The position numbers were made by a program, and so were the translations under genes. Below the pieces are notes generated by a model. It made no database searches, had not been told where the DNA came from, and worked only from the letters and a program-made list of their open reading frames with translations. 64,000 nucleotides of DNA. Source: Paenibacillus hamazuiensis. GTDB lineage: Bacteria; Bacillota; Bacilli; Paenibacillales; NBRC-103111. This document shows, in pieces, positions 43,323 through 52,018 of this stretch. The stretch lies in assembly GCF_023276405.1 (NCBI RefSeq), contig NZ_JALRMO010000001.1, positions 1,426,001-1,490,000 on the forward strand, read 5' to 3'. Numbering within the stretch: position 1 is the first letter of the stretch; every line of letters begins with the position of its first letter.

Positions 43323-44572
43323 CTAACTGGTTGAGGGAAGTTCGTCTACTTTTTGTATCGAGTAACCTAATTTTTGTAGCCTACGAATCATTAGCTCTTC
43401 CTTGGAAATGCTTCGTCGTTTCTCTAAATAGTCCGCACCAAGTTCTTTGTACGGTTCGTTCTTCAATAGGATGTGGTACGCAATGACTAGAATCTTATGG
43501 GCGATCGCAATGACAGCCTTGTTTTTCCCGCGCCGACTTGTAATGGACCAGAACTTTGCACCTAAGTAGGATTTCGTGTTGCTGGCGGCCCAGGCTGCTT
43601 CTGTGAGAGCAGACTTAAGAATTTTATCGCCTTTGGTTATGGTAGTACTTTTTTTTTACCGGCACTCTCATTATTGCCCGGACTAAGCCCTGCCCAAGAA
43701 GATAGGTGCATCTCCGTGGGAAATACAGACATATCCGTTCCCAGTTCAGCCAAGATGATCTTGGCGGTATGCTCGCCAACACCAGGAATACTATCCAATA
43801 GCTCTAATTGCCGCTGATACGGTGCGAAGTATACTTCCATGTCGGCCTCTAACTCAGCGATGGATTGTTCGAGAAATTCGAGATGTTTGAGCGATCTAGC
43901 GATCATGGAACGATGGTGTTTGGTGACGCGACCATTGAGAGCAGAAACGAGTTGCGGAATCTTGGAGCGCAGAGAGGCTTTGGCAAGATCGGCGATTTGC
44001 GCGGGTTCAATAACTTCGCCATTCACAAGAGCTTGAAGCATGAGACGGCCGGAAACGCCAAAAACATCGCTCATAAAGGTGGAGAGCTTAATGTTAGCCA
44101 TCTCGAGAACCTTCAAGATGCGGTTTCTTTCGGCGGTAGCGTGCCCAACGAGTTTTTTGCGGTATCTCGTCAAATCTCGCAATTCGCGGATTTCCACAGG
44201 AGGCACAAAGCTGCCGCGGATTAAATCGCACCGATGAAGTTCTGCGATCCATTGGGCATCTTTCATATCGGTTTTACGGCCTTTGATGGCTTTAATATGG
44301 GCAGCGTTGGCCAGAGTGATGGTGCAAGAAGCTTCAAGTACATTGTAAACAGGTTGCCAGAAGATGCCGGTGCTTTCCATGGCGATCTCTGTGCATCCTT
44401 CTTCAGTGAGCCAGTCGGCTAGTTCGAGCAGGCCGGAGAGTACCGTAGAAAACTCCCGAATCACTTTCGTCGGCTTTTGATGAAGAGGGCCTTTTAACAA
44501 GCAAACAACAACGTTGGCCTGATGAACATCGAGGCCGGCGCAGCAAGTACGAATCGCATCCAAATAGATCAT
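43323..44572 (-). pseudogene. IS110-family transposase, frameshifted in an A9 run
   Basis: The frame from 44572 encodes the DEDD RuvC-like N-terminus (A-G-L-D-V-H-Q near residue 12, A-M-E-S-T-G near 65, T-D-M-K-D-A near 102) and reaches S-I-P-G-V-G-E-H-T-A-K of the C-terminal Transposase_20 domain. It stops at 43637, shortly after a run of nine A on the coding strand (43649-43657). In the frame reached by re-reading one A, coding continues with T-T-I-T-K-G-D-K-I-L-K-S-A-L-T-E-A-A and ends at a TAG at 43323. The whole would be about 416 residues, normal for the family. Either the gene is broken or slippage on the A run restores it. A TTG at 44563 is an alternative start. Confidence 0.85.
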
Positions 44573-44574
44573 CC

Positions 44575-44716
44575 TTTCTACACAGGCTACCAACACCCTC
44601 CCAGACCGAAATTTGATGGGTGTGCTCGTGGCGACAAAGATTTGTTCTCAGGGTGTGGTAAGTCAGTTTAGGGGGCGAGGTCGTACACTCAAAATCCCGG
44701 CGACTTACCTGCACTG
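44575..44716 (-). ncRNA. Candidate bridge RNA region of the IS110 element
   Basis: IS110-group elements transcribe a bridge RNA from the non-coding end upstream of the recombinase; it guides target and donor recognition. This region lies in that position, starts with a G-T-G-C-A-G motif on the minus strand and has no coding potential. Boundaries and folding were not computed, so this is placed by position only. Confidence 0.4.
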
Positions 44717-44730
44717 TGTAGTAAAAAGAA

Positions 44731-44761
44731 TTCACGGTTTAAACAGAGTTTAAACCGTGAA
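44731..44761. repeat. Perfect 14-bp inverted repeat
   Basis: TTCACGGTTTAAAC and GTTTAAACCGTGAA flank AGA. On the minus strand TTCTTTTTA follows, so it may be a terminator. It may also be a flanking target structure of the IS110 element, or part of its end. Confidence 0.7.
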
Positions 44762-44950
44762 CCGCTCGAACATTTTCATATCTTATTGTGACGCTCTGTC
44801 ATCTTGTTTAGGGGGGCGTTTCCCCACGAAAAAAATATGAAAAAAATTATAACTATTATTAAAATCGAAAATATGCGCGTTAACTATGGAAACCCCAAAC
44901 GATGTGCTATTTTCTGAATGTAAGCGATAACAAAATGGAGGGGTTTCCGC

Positions 44951-46015
44951 ATGACGATCAACTGCAAAAAATGGACCACGATTATGTTAACGAGTGTGCT
45001 CGCCGTAGGACTGGCTGCTTGCAGCGCCGAACAGCAGGCGCCGGCGGCGGATAAAAAAGAGGGGGCCATGGCTACCGCAGGGCAAAAAGCGACTGCTTCC
45101 GGCTACCCGGAAAAGCCGGTCACCATTATGGCCCCGTCCGGAGCGGGAGGCGGGCTCGACCTGACATCAAGAGCGTTAGTCAAGGCACTTGGCGGAGCGA
45201 AGCTGGTCCCGCAAACGATGAGTGTGGAAAACAAGCCGGGGGGCGGCCAAGCCGTCGGACTCGCGGAGTTTGTCACGCAGGACAAGAAAAATTCGTACAA
45301 GCTGTTTCTGCCTTCCCCGCCGCTGATCATCAACAATTTGAAAAAAGAAGGCAACAGCCCTTATTCTTTCAGGGACTTAACCCCGCTGGCGCAATTGACC
45401 AAAGATTACGGGGCGATCGTCGTCAAAGCCGATTCCAAATACAATGACTTGAAAACGTTGATGGCCGATTTGAAAGCGAATCCCAAAAGTCTTACGCTTG
45501 CCGGCGGTTCCGCTCCCGGTTCGCAGGATCATCTAATAGCGATGCTGCCGGCCGTGAAAGCCGGAGTGGATGCGAAAGCGATTAAATTCGTTTCCTTCGA
45601 CGGCGGGGGCGAAGCGATGACCTCGCTGCTTGGAGGAAACGCGGATGTATTGTCCACAGACATTTCCGGGGTGACGGAGTATTTGAAATCGGGCAAAGTC
45701 AAGGTGCTCGGAGTATCCGCGCCGTCCCGGCTTTCCGGACAATTCAAGGATATTCCGACCTATAAGGAGCAGGGCATCGATGCGGAGTTTACAATTTGGC
45801 GCGGTCTCTTCGGAAGCAAAGAAATGTCCGCGGAGGCAGTAAAGTACTGGGACGAGAAGCTGAAGACGTTATCGGAAACGCCGGAATGGAAAAAAGAGCT
45901 GGAGAATAACGGCTGGGAAAACGGCTATAAAAATGCGGCGGACTTCCAGAAGTTTCTCGAGGAGCAGGAAAAGCTGATCAAGGATGTGCTCGGCGCTTTG
46001 GGCATGTTGAAATAA
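44951..46015 (+). CDS. TctC-family (Bug) substrate-binding lipoprotein
   Basis: A 354-residue receptor of the tripartite tricarboxylate transporter family. The signal ends L-A-A-C near residue 24. Family features are Y-P-E-K-P-V-T-I-M-A-P-S-G-A-G-G-G-L-D near residue 52, V-E-N-K-P-G-G-G-Q near 95 and G-G-S-A-P-G-S-Q-D near 180. ATG follows ATGGAGGGG. Such receptors bind citrate, other carboxylates or amino acids. The TctA and TctB membrane partners are not encoded here. The CitA/CitB-type two-component system next door may share its ligand. A bidirectional terminator follows. Confidence 0.88.
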   Translation: MTINCKKWTTIMLTSVLAVGLAACSAEQQAPAADKKEGAMATAGQKATASGYPEKPVTIMAPSGAGGGLDLTSRALVKALGGAKLVPQTMSVENKPGGGQAVGLAEFVTQDKKNSYKLFLPSPPLIINNLKKEGNSPYSFRDLTPLAQLTKDYGAIVVKADSKYNDLKTLMADLKANPKSLTLAGGSAPGSQDHLIAMLPAVKAGVDAKAIKFVSFDGGGEAMTSLLGGNADVLSTDISGVTEYLKSGKVKVLGVSAPSRLSGQFKDIPTYKEQGIDAEFTIWRGLFGSKEMSAEAVKYWDEKLKTLSETPEWKKELENNGWENGYKNAADFQKFLEEQEKLIKDVLGALGMLK

Positions 46016-46025
46016 TTACGGCAAC

Positions 46026-46052
46026 AAAAAGGAGGGCGGCGGCCCTCCTTTT
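46026..46052 (+). terminator. Bidirectional terminator between convergent genes
   Basis: AAAAGGAGGGC pairs with GCCCTCCTTTT around GGCG. It serves both the TctC-type gene and the convergent response regulator gene. Confidence 0.85.
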
Positions 46053-46759
46053 CAATTTTTCCGAATCCACCGGTATTTGCGCTCCGGCCTCCCTACCGTT
46101 CCGTAGAGGATGTCGACCTCCGCTTCGTTAACGGACACCATATACTCCAAGTATCTTCTTACGGTAGAGTAGCTCATTCCGGCGATCTCCGCCAAGTCGT
46201 CGACACTGACCGGTTCATAAATGGTCTTCATTTTATCCCTCAGCAGCCTGAGCGTCAGCTTGTCGATGCCCTTGGGCAGAGAATAGCTCTCCATCTGCGG
46301 GTTCGATTTGGTCTCATCCGACGGCCGGAAAAACCGGTCGACCTCATACTGGTCGATGCTTTGCCGTTGATGCAGGTGCGAACGCAGCTCCTTGTAGCGC
46401 TCGAGCGTACCGGTGAACTTATCGATCATGATGGGCTTGATAATATAGCTGAAAGCGCCCCCGCGGATCGCTTCGCTGACCGTTTCCGTATCGTTGGCCG
46501 CCGTAATCAGAATCACATCGATGCTTCGATGGGATTGTCTAATGTGCCAGAGCAGATCGATTCCTTTCATATCGGGCAAAAATACGTCGAGCAGAATCAG
46601 ATCAGGAGTGAAAGCGTGAAGCAGCTCCATAGCTTGTCCGCCGGTGCTTGCCGAAGCGACAACCCGAAATCCTTCCAATTTATGAGTAAATTGCTCATAA
46701 ATTTTCGCGGCGATGGCATCGTCTTCGACGATCATAACTTGAATGGAATTTTCAGACAC
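46052..46759 (-). CDS. Response regulator of the CitB/DctR type
   Basis: A 235-residue regulator. The receiver domain has the phosphoacceptor in L-L-D-V-F-L-P near residue 58 and lysine in I-I-K-P near 108. The C-terminal helix-turn-helix (V-D-D-L-A-E-I-A-G-M-S-Y-S-T-V-R-R-Y) is that of CitT/DctR/MalR regulators of C4-dicarboxylate or citrate uptake. The gene lies 33 bases after the kinase gene. It probably controls the convergent TctC-type receptor. Confidence 0.88.
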   Translation of the reverse strand: MSENSIQVMIVEDDAIAAKIYEQFTHKLEGFRVVASASTGGQAMELLHAFTPDLILLDVFLPDMKGIDLLWHIRQSHRSIDVILITAANDTETVSEAIRGGAFSYIIKPIMIDKFTGTLERYKELRSHLHQRQSIDQYEVDRFFRPSDETKSNPQMESYSLPKGIDKLTLRLLRDKMKTIYEPVSVDDLAEIAGMSYSTVRRYLEYMVSVNEAEVDILYGTVGRPERKYRWIRKN

Positions 46760-46792
46760 ATTTGATCCCTACCTTATCGTATAAAATACTGC

Positions 46793-48394
46793 CTAATTTC
46801 GGGTCTTCGGTACAACGACGGTAAATCTGGCCCCGCCGAGCGGGCTTCGATCGATGAAAAGCTGTCCGTTTAAGGCCGCCAACGAATGTTTGACGATCGT
46901 CAAACCGATTCCGTGATTTTCCCCCGTCTTCGTCGTGTAGCCTTCCGCAAAAATCGACCGCTCCTGCTCCTTTGCAATACCGGGGCCGTTATCCTCGATG
47001 TCGAACACCATATCTTTCCCCAGGTCGGTAAAAGAAACTTTGACCTTCGCGTAGGACCCGTTTTTATGTCGAGCCGCCTCCATGCCGTTGTCCACGATGT
47101 TGCCGAGAATCGTAACGAGCAGTTTCGTATCCGTTTCCGGGGGAATGTACGTCAAATTGCTGTCGGGGTCGATTTCGAGACCCACCTTCAGCTCCTTGGA
47201 ACGGTTGATTTTCCCAAGCAAACAAGCGGCGACAAGCGGGTCTTTCACCGATGCCATCAGGAAGGCGATAACGTCCTGGCGTTCCTTGACTTCACCCGCG
47301 ATGATCTCGAGGGCTTTATCGTAATGCTTCAAATGCAGCAGGCCGTAAATGGTGTTCAGCTTATTCAGGTATTCATGATTTTGCGCTCGCATATTTTCCG
47401 AAAACGCCTTGATTTTCGAAAATTCGTCCGTAAGCTGCTCGATTTCCGATTCGGGCAAAAAAGTGAAAACGGCGCCTTGGACGCCGTTATTTTGCAAAAT
47501 CGGCTCGGCATGTATGGCGAACACTTGCGAATGTATGAACATCTTTCGGTTGCTGCGGCCTTGTCCGGCAGCGGCCACCGTTTTCATCATCTCCCGCAGC
47601 TGCGGGTGAGTGAGCTTCTTGCCGACCGCGAACGGCTGAGCGTGCAGCAGCTCGCGCGCTCTGCGGTTCATCGTGACGATCTGCTCGTTCATATCTACGG
47701 CGACGATGGCGTCGCGAATCGATTCGAGCGTAGCTTCTCTTTCCTTGTACAGGAAAGAGATTTCCTCCGGCTCGAGCCCCAAAATCAGCTTCTTGACCCT
47801 GCGGGCGATCAGGTACGCAAATAAGAGGCCGACACCGAGAATCACAGCCGTAAGCTTGAACATTTCCGCTTTGTACCCGGCTATTTTATCATCCACTTCA
47901 TCGAACAGAAACCCGACCGAAGATACGCCGATCACGGTTCCCTGCCTGTCGCGGATCGGAGTTTTCGCTTTAAGGGCCGGTCCGGAAACACCGGTGCCCT
48001 CATAAATGACCGACATCCCGTCTTGAAAAACCGGATCGTTGGAAGTGCCCATCACGAGGCCGATTTGCTGCGGGTCGTAGTGGGAGTACCGGATGCCGTC
48101 CTTGTTGCCGATGACGACGTAGCTGGCGCCCGTCTCGGTCCGGATCCGCTCGGCGATTGGCTGGATCACCGACGGAGGGTCCGGCAGTTCGAAGGCGCCG
48201 GCGATCCGCTCGTCCATGGCGGCCAATTTGGCAACGGTCATCGCCTGCTGGCCGATATATTTTTTCAAAATATCGTCGAGCATGATCGAAAACATCGCTC
48301 CCGATAAAGCCATGCTCGCGATCACGACAGCGGATATCAAGATGACCATCTGGGCCAGCAACCGGAGGCGGAAGCCGCGAATCGGATTATACAT
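46793..48394 (-). CDS. Sensor histidine kinase of the CitA/DcuS type
   Basis: A 533-residue membrane kinase. Two helices (about 12-38 and 177-197) enclose a periplasmic-type PAS/Cache domain with I-R-Y-S-H and G-T-S-N-D segments. A cytoplasmic PAS domain follows (about 215-310). The phosphoacceptor is in the SpoOB-like helix R-A-Q-N-H-E-Y-L-N-K-L near residue 342. The ATPase has N, G1 and G2 boxes (I-L-G-N-I-V-D-N, E-D-N-G-P-G-I, G-I-G-L-T-I-V). This family senses citrate, fumarate or malate. It acts with the CitB-type regulator that follows. Confidence 0.9.
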   Translation of the reverse strand: MYNPIRGFRLRLLAQMVILISAVVIASMALSGAMFSIMLDDILKKYIGQQAMTVAKLAAMDERIAGAFELPDPPSVIQPIAERIRTETGASYVVIGNKDGIRYSHYDPQQIGLVMGTSNDPVFQDGMSVIYEGTGVSGPALKAKTPIRDRQGTVIGVSSVGFLFDEVDDKIAGYKAEMFKLTAVILGVGLLFAYLIARRVKKLILGLEPEEISFLYKEREATLESIRDAIVAVDMNEQIVTMNRRARELLHAQPFAVGKKLTHPQLREMMKTVAAAGQGRSNRKMFIHSQVFAIHAEPILQNNGVQGAVFTFLPESEIEQLTDEFSKIKAFSENMRAQNHEYLNKLNTIYGLLHLKHYDKALEIIAGEVKERQDVIAFLMASVKDPLVAACLLGKINRSKELKVGLEIDPDSNLTYIPPETDTKLLVTILGNIVDNGMEAARHKNGSYAKVKVSFTDLGKDMVFDIEDNGPGIAKEQERSIFAEGYTTKTGENHGIGLTIVKHSLAALNGQLFIDRSPLGGARFTVVVPKTRN

Positions 48395-48525
48395 AGGGCA
48401 TCACCTTACCGTTTTATGAAAGCGCTTCATATGCGTTCTTTATTTATTATACACGGAGTGGACGGTGAGCGATAGAAGCAAGCTGCGCCTTCATTACCAC
48501 CGTTTTCGTCCGGCATCCGCTTCAT

Positions 48526-48540
48526 TGATAATCATTCTCA
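48526..48540 (+). promoter_or_regulatory. Fur box, upstream copy (one mismatch)
   Basis: TGATAATCATTCTCA differs from the palindromic consensus at one position in the second arm. It lies ten bases before the -35 box of the second importer operon. Confidence 0.65.
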
Positions 48541-48549
48541 AAAAAATGA

Positions 48550-48578
48550 TTGACGGCTGGAGAATACTGGGTTATAGT
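48550..48578 (+). promoter_or_regulatory. Sigma-A-type promoter of the second importer operon
   Basis: TTGACG (48550-48555) and TATAGT (48573-48578) are separated by 17 bases; each differs from consensus at one position. Fur boxes flank it on both sides. Confidence 0.8.
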
Positions 48579-48593
48579 ATTCAATGTTAGTAA

Positions 48594-48608
48594 TGATAAT
48601 CATTATCA
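48594..48608 (+). promoter_or_regulatory. Fur box, downstream copy (perfect)
   Basis: TGATAATCATTATCA, identical to the box of the first operon, begins about nine bases after the expected transcription start. Bound Fur would block the promoter. Confidence 0.87.
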
Positions 48609-48667
48609 ACTATAAAAATTTCCTGATGTATGTTCTGGGGAAGCTTTTTCGGGAGGGTCTTATCGCA

Positions 48668-50206
48668 ATGAACGTATTCGCAAGAAACAAAGCCATCGCC
48701 GCTCTTATGATCCTGAGTCTGGCCGCAGCGGCGTGCTCGAACGAACCGGTGGCGAAACCGCAGACTAGTGCGGAAACCCCGGCCAAGAAAGACACGCTGG
48801 TGATCGCGCAGTCGACAGAGACCAGAGATTTGACCGACATCGATCCGCTGCAGAAAGACATCACCCTGCCGCGCAGCATGGTGTTCGATACCTTGTTCGA
48901 ACGCAAAGCGGACGGCAAACTTGTGCCTTCTCTGGCCGAGTCGTTCGAAGTGAACGGCAATACGGTGCATATCCAGTTGAAGAAAAATATTTCGTTTCAT
49001 AGCGGCGACCCGCTGACGGCGGATTCGGTCAAAGCGACGCTGGAAAAAATTTTGGACAAAAACGTAACGACTTCATACAAATCCGGATTTTCCGGTATCG
49101 ATCAGATCAAGGTGCTTAACGACCTTGCCATCGATATCGTCAGCAAGCAGCCTAACTACGTGCTGCCGAATTTCCTCGCCGAGATGCCGGTGCTTTCTGC
49201 GAAGCAGCTTGCGGCGGGCGACGAATATAAAACCAAATTAAACGGAACGGGCCCATATGTATTGGAAGATTGGAAGCGTGGGGAATTGGTGTCTTTGAAG
49301 CTGAACGATAAATATTGGGGAGAAAAGCCTGCTTTTGCCAAAGTGGTCGTCAAAAATGTCGCCGACGAGTCGACCCGCATCGCCGAGCTGCTGAGCGGCA
49401 AAGCGGATATCGCCTCCGACATTTCCCCGGCGTCCCTCGAGCGAATCAAAGGGCAGAAAGGGTTTCAGGCCGTATCGGAGCCGGGAGTCCGGGTGACCTG
49501 GCTCAGCTACCATTTCAAGGCGCCGTTCGATAACAAAAAAGTGCGGCAGGCAATCTACAAAGCGATCGACCGCAAAGGGCTGGCGCAAAACCTGTACGGG
49601 GATTTCGCTTCGCCGGCGACCGCTCCGGTTATTAAAGGCGGGGCGGGATATGTGGAGGCGTACCCGCTCACGGATTTTAATCTCGATGAAGCTAAGAAGC
49701 TGATTGCGGAATCGGGAATCCAGACACCGGTCACGATCGATTTGGACGCGCGCAAGGTGGATCTTGACATCGCGCAGATCGTGCAGGCCCAACTGAAAAA
49801 AATCGGCATCGAAGCGAAGATCAATACGATCGATGCGGGGGCGTTTTTTGATCCGAAACGGTTTGAGGAAAGAAAGAGCGGCTCGATCATGCTGTCCACC
49901 AGCTTCGATAACCCGGAGAAGGAAACATACCGGCTGCTGGGCACCGCCTATTCCGCGGAGTCGTTCTATAAGCGTTACGGGTACCAGCCGCTGCCGGAAG
50001 CCGATGCGCTCGTCAAGCAATATATCGCCGAGCCGAAGGCGGAGAACCGGACGGAACTTGCAAAAAACGTTTTGCAAATGTCCAAGGAGGACGCTTCCGT
50101 GCTTTGGCTGATGCATCCTTCCAATATTTACGGAATTTCCGATGCGCTCGACTGGAAGCCGGACGGTACGGGCAGAGTCGAAATCCGCCAAATCAAGGTG
50201 AAATAA
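48668..50206 (+). CDS. Substrate-binding lipoprotein of a second nickel/opine-type ABC importer
   Basis: A 512-residue SBP_bac_5 protein. The signal ends A-A-A-C with the lipidated cysteine at residue 23. L-F-E-R-K-A-D-G-K-L-V-P-S-L-A-E-S-F near residue 75 and L-N-G-T-G-P-Y-V-L near 190 are family features. The ATG at 48668 follows GGGAGGG; the longer frame upstream reads through the Fur box and is not coding. It is a paralogue of the protein at 1916 but clearly divergent. Behind a Fur-controlled promoter and close to a biosynthetic gene set, it is the best candidate receptor for that set's metal-loaded product. Confidence 0.75.
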   Translation: MNVFARNKAIAALMILSLAAAACSNEPVAKPQTSAETPAKKDTLVIAQSTETRDLTDIDPLQKDITLPRSMVFDTLFERKADGKLVPSLAESFEVNGNTVHIQLKKNISFHSGDPLTADSVKATLEKILDKNVTTSYKSGFSGIDQIKVLNDLAIDIVSKQPNYVLPNFLAEMPVLSAKQLAAGDEYKTKLNGTGPYVLEDWKRGELVSLKLNDKYWGEKPAFAKVVVKNVADESTRIAELLSGKADIASDISPASLERIKGQKGFQAVSEPGVRVTWLSYHFKAPFDNKKVRQAIYKAIDRKGLAQNLYGDFASPATAPVIKGGAGYVEAYPLTDFNLDEAKKLIAESGIQTPVTIDLDARKVDLDIAQIVQAQLKKIGIEAKINTIDAGAFFDPKRFEERKSGSIMLSTSFDNPEKETYRLLGTAYSAESFYKRYGYQPLPEADALVKQYIAEPKAENRTELAKNVLQMSKEDASVLWLMHPSNIYGISDALDWKPDGTGRVEIRQIKVK

Positions 50207-50210
50207 CGTG

Positions 50211-51155
50211 ATGAACGGGATACTCAAGGCCGTCCGACGTTTTGTCGGCGGTCTCTCTGTCATTATCGCCGCTTCCGTTCTGCTGTTTTTTGCCGGGGAG
50301 TCAATGGGTGACCCGACTTATGCGCTGCTGCCGATGGAGGCGAACGACCAGCAGCGGGAAGCGCTTCGTGAATCGCTGGGATTAAACGGCTCTGCCGTCT
50401 CCCGGCTGACCGCTTATTTGACGCTGACGCTGCAAGGGGAGTTCGGCAGGTCGTATAAACTGAACGAGCCCGTTATGACGATTATCGCTCCTTATTTTTG
50501 GGGAACGATGAAGCTGCTCGGCATGGCGCTTCCCATAGGGGTTTTAGGCGGTATTTTTCTCGGGTTTTTCGGACTGTTTGCGGGCGCCCGGGCGGATCGC
50601 TGGTTTTATAAGGTGCTGCTCGCGCTTCATTCGCTGCCGGGGTTTGTACCGGCAATTTTGGCGATTGAGCTGTTTGCGGTGCAGCTTAAGTGGGTGCCGC
50701 CCTCGGGCAGTCAAGGCTGGTCGTCACTCGTGCTTCCGGTGGCTTTGCTTGCCGGCGCGGAAGCGATCAAGATCGGCAGTTTGCTGAGGTCCAAGTTTGC
50801 GGAAATTTTGGAAGAAAAATTCGTTTTGACGGCTAAGGTGAAAGGGGTGGGCCGGTTTCGTTTCTATGTGCACTATGTGCTGCGTCCGGCGCTGTCGCTC
50901 ATCTTTTCGTTTGTATCGATTCAGGTCGGCGTGCTGCTCAGCAGCGCGGTTGTGGTGGAAAGCGTGTTTGCATATCCGGGTATCGGCAGCCTGGCCGTAC
51001 AGGCATTATCCAACCGGGATCTGCCGCTGCTGCAGGCCTGCCTCGTGATTACGACGCTGTTCTTTTTATGTTCGCGGTTTTTGCTGGACTTGATACATCC
51101 GTGGCTCGATCCCCGGGTCAAACAAACCGCCGTATGGGAGAGATCCTTATGGTGA
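50211..51155 (+). CDS. ABC importer permease (NikB/CntB-like), second system
   Basis: A 314-residue permease of the DppB/NikB group, with an N-terminal helix, a short external segment and a cytoplasmic loop near residue 200 (A-K-V-K-G-V-G-R-F-R-F-Y-V-H-Y-V-L). V-V-E-S-V-F-A-Y-P-G-I-G near 250 matches the family motif. The GTG at 50208 and the ATG at 50211 are both possible starts. It forms the channel with the overlapping next gene. Confidence 0.75.
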   Translation: MNGILKAVRRFVGGLSVIIAASVLLFFAGESMGDPTYALLPMEANDQQREALRESLGLNGSAVSRLTAYLTLTLQGEFGRSYKLNEPVMTIIAPYFWGTMKLLGMALPIGVLGGIFLGFFGLFAGARADRWFYKVLLALHSLPGFVPAILAIELFAVQLKWVPPSGSQGWSSLVLPVALLAGAEAIKIGSLLRSKFAEILEEKFVLTAKVKGVGRFRFYVHYVLRPALSLIFSFVSIQVGVLLSSAVVVESVFAYPGIGSLAVQALSNRDLPLLQACLVITTLFFLCSRFLLDLIHPWLDPRVKQTAVWERSLW

Positions 51156-52018
51156 AGCGGAATCTGTTTCGCTCTGTCGCTGCCCTGGTCGTTATTATCA
51201 TATGTATCGTTTCCGCGCTCTTCTGGCTGCTGAAAGGGCATTGGCACGATCCGCTCGCCCCGTTCGTCGGAGGCAAGCTTTCGCCCCCGTCCTGGCAGTT
51301 TGTTATGGGAACGGACCATTTGGGCCGGGACTTGTTCAGCCGCTTGCTCTATGCTGCCGGGATCACGCTCGGATTGTCGGGGCTGGCCGTTGTGCTGGCC
51401 ATGCTTGTCGGCGTGCTCCTTGGGACGCTTGCGGGCTTTAACGTAGTGCCATGGCTCACTCCGGCGATTTTGTTTATCGCGCAGTTTTCGCTTGTTTTTC
51501 CCGTCAGATGGCTTCCGCTATTGATCGTTGCCTTGCTGGGCCAAGGGATGGCCGGCATGGTGCTGTCGATGGTGCTCGCCCTGTGGGGTCAGTTTATGTG
51601 GATCATTTATGACGAAGCAAGAGGTCTGAAAGGGCGCACATTCATTAAAGCCGCTTATTTGCTTGGAGCTACCAGATGGGGCGTTGTCCGGATGCACGTG
51701 CTGCCCCATATGATTCCGGTCGCCGCGGTGCTGGGCGTTTTTGCATTCCGCACGGCCATCGGGGTCATTTCCACGCTCAGCTTCCTCGGCATCGGACTGC
51801 AGCCGCCCACCCCAACGTGGGGGTTGATGATCGCCGAAGGTCACCCGTACTTTTTGCAGGCATGGTGGACGGTGGCGTTCCCGACAATAGCGCTCGCATG
51901 CTCGGTATTGATTGCCAGTGCGTTAGGTAACAAGCTGGAACTAAAGTGGAAAAAACGTATTTCGATAAAAGCAGGGGAAGGGAGCACAGAACATGAATAC
52001 CGGAGATCGGCTTCTTGA
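51149..52018 (+). CDS. ABC importer permease (NikC/CntC-like), second system
   Basis: A 289-residue permease of the DppC/NikC group. G-T-D-H-L-G-R-D-L-F-S-R-L-L near residue 55 and L-S-F-L-G-I-G-L-Q-P-P-T-P-T-W-G near 215 are the family hallmarks. The EAA loop is seen around A-Y-L-L-G-A-T-R-W-G-V-V-R-M-H. The ATG at 51149 follows GGGAG by eight bases and overlaps the previous stop; longer frames run into the upstream permease. Confidence 0.75.
   Translation: MVKRNLFRSVAALVVIIICIVSALFWLLKGHWHDPLAPFVGGKLSPPSWQFVMGTDHLGRDLFSRLLYAAGITLGLSGLAVVLAMLVGVLLGTLAGFNVVPWLTPAILFIAQFSLVFPVRWLPLLIVALLGQGMAGMVLSMVLALWGQFMWIIYDEARGLKGRTFIKAAYLLGATRWGVVRMHVLPHMIPVAAVLGVFAFRTAIGVISTLSFLGIGLQPPTPTWGLMIAEGHPYFLQAWWTVAFPTIALACSVLIASALGNKLELKWKKRISIKAGEGSTEHEYRRSAS

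Larger units (their letters stand above)
43323..44716 (-). mobile_element. IS110-family insertion sequence (approximate extent)
   Basis: The element contains one DEDD-type transposase, here frameshifted, and a non-coding region 5' of it of the kind that encodes the bridge RNA in IS110-group elements. No terminal inverted repeats were found, as expected for the family, so the exact ends cannot be set. Hairpin array B lies about 120 bases beyond its 3' end and a perfect 14-base inverted repeat lies just beyond its 5' end. Confidence 0.75.
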
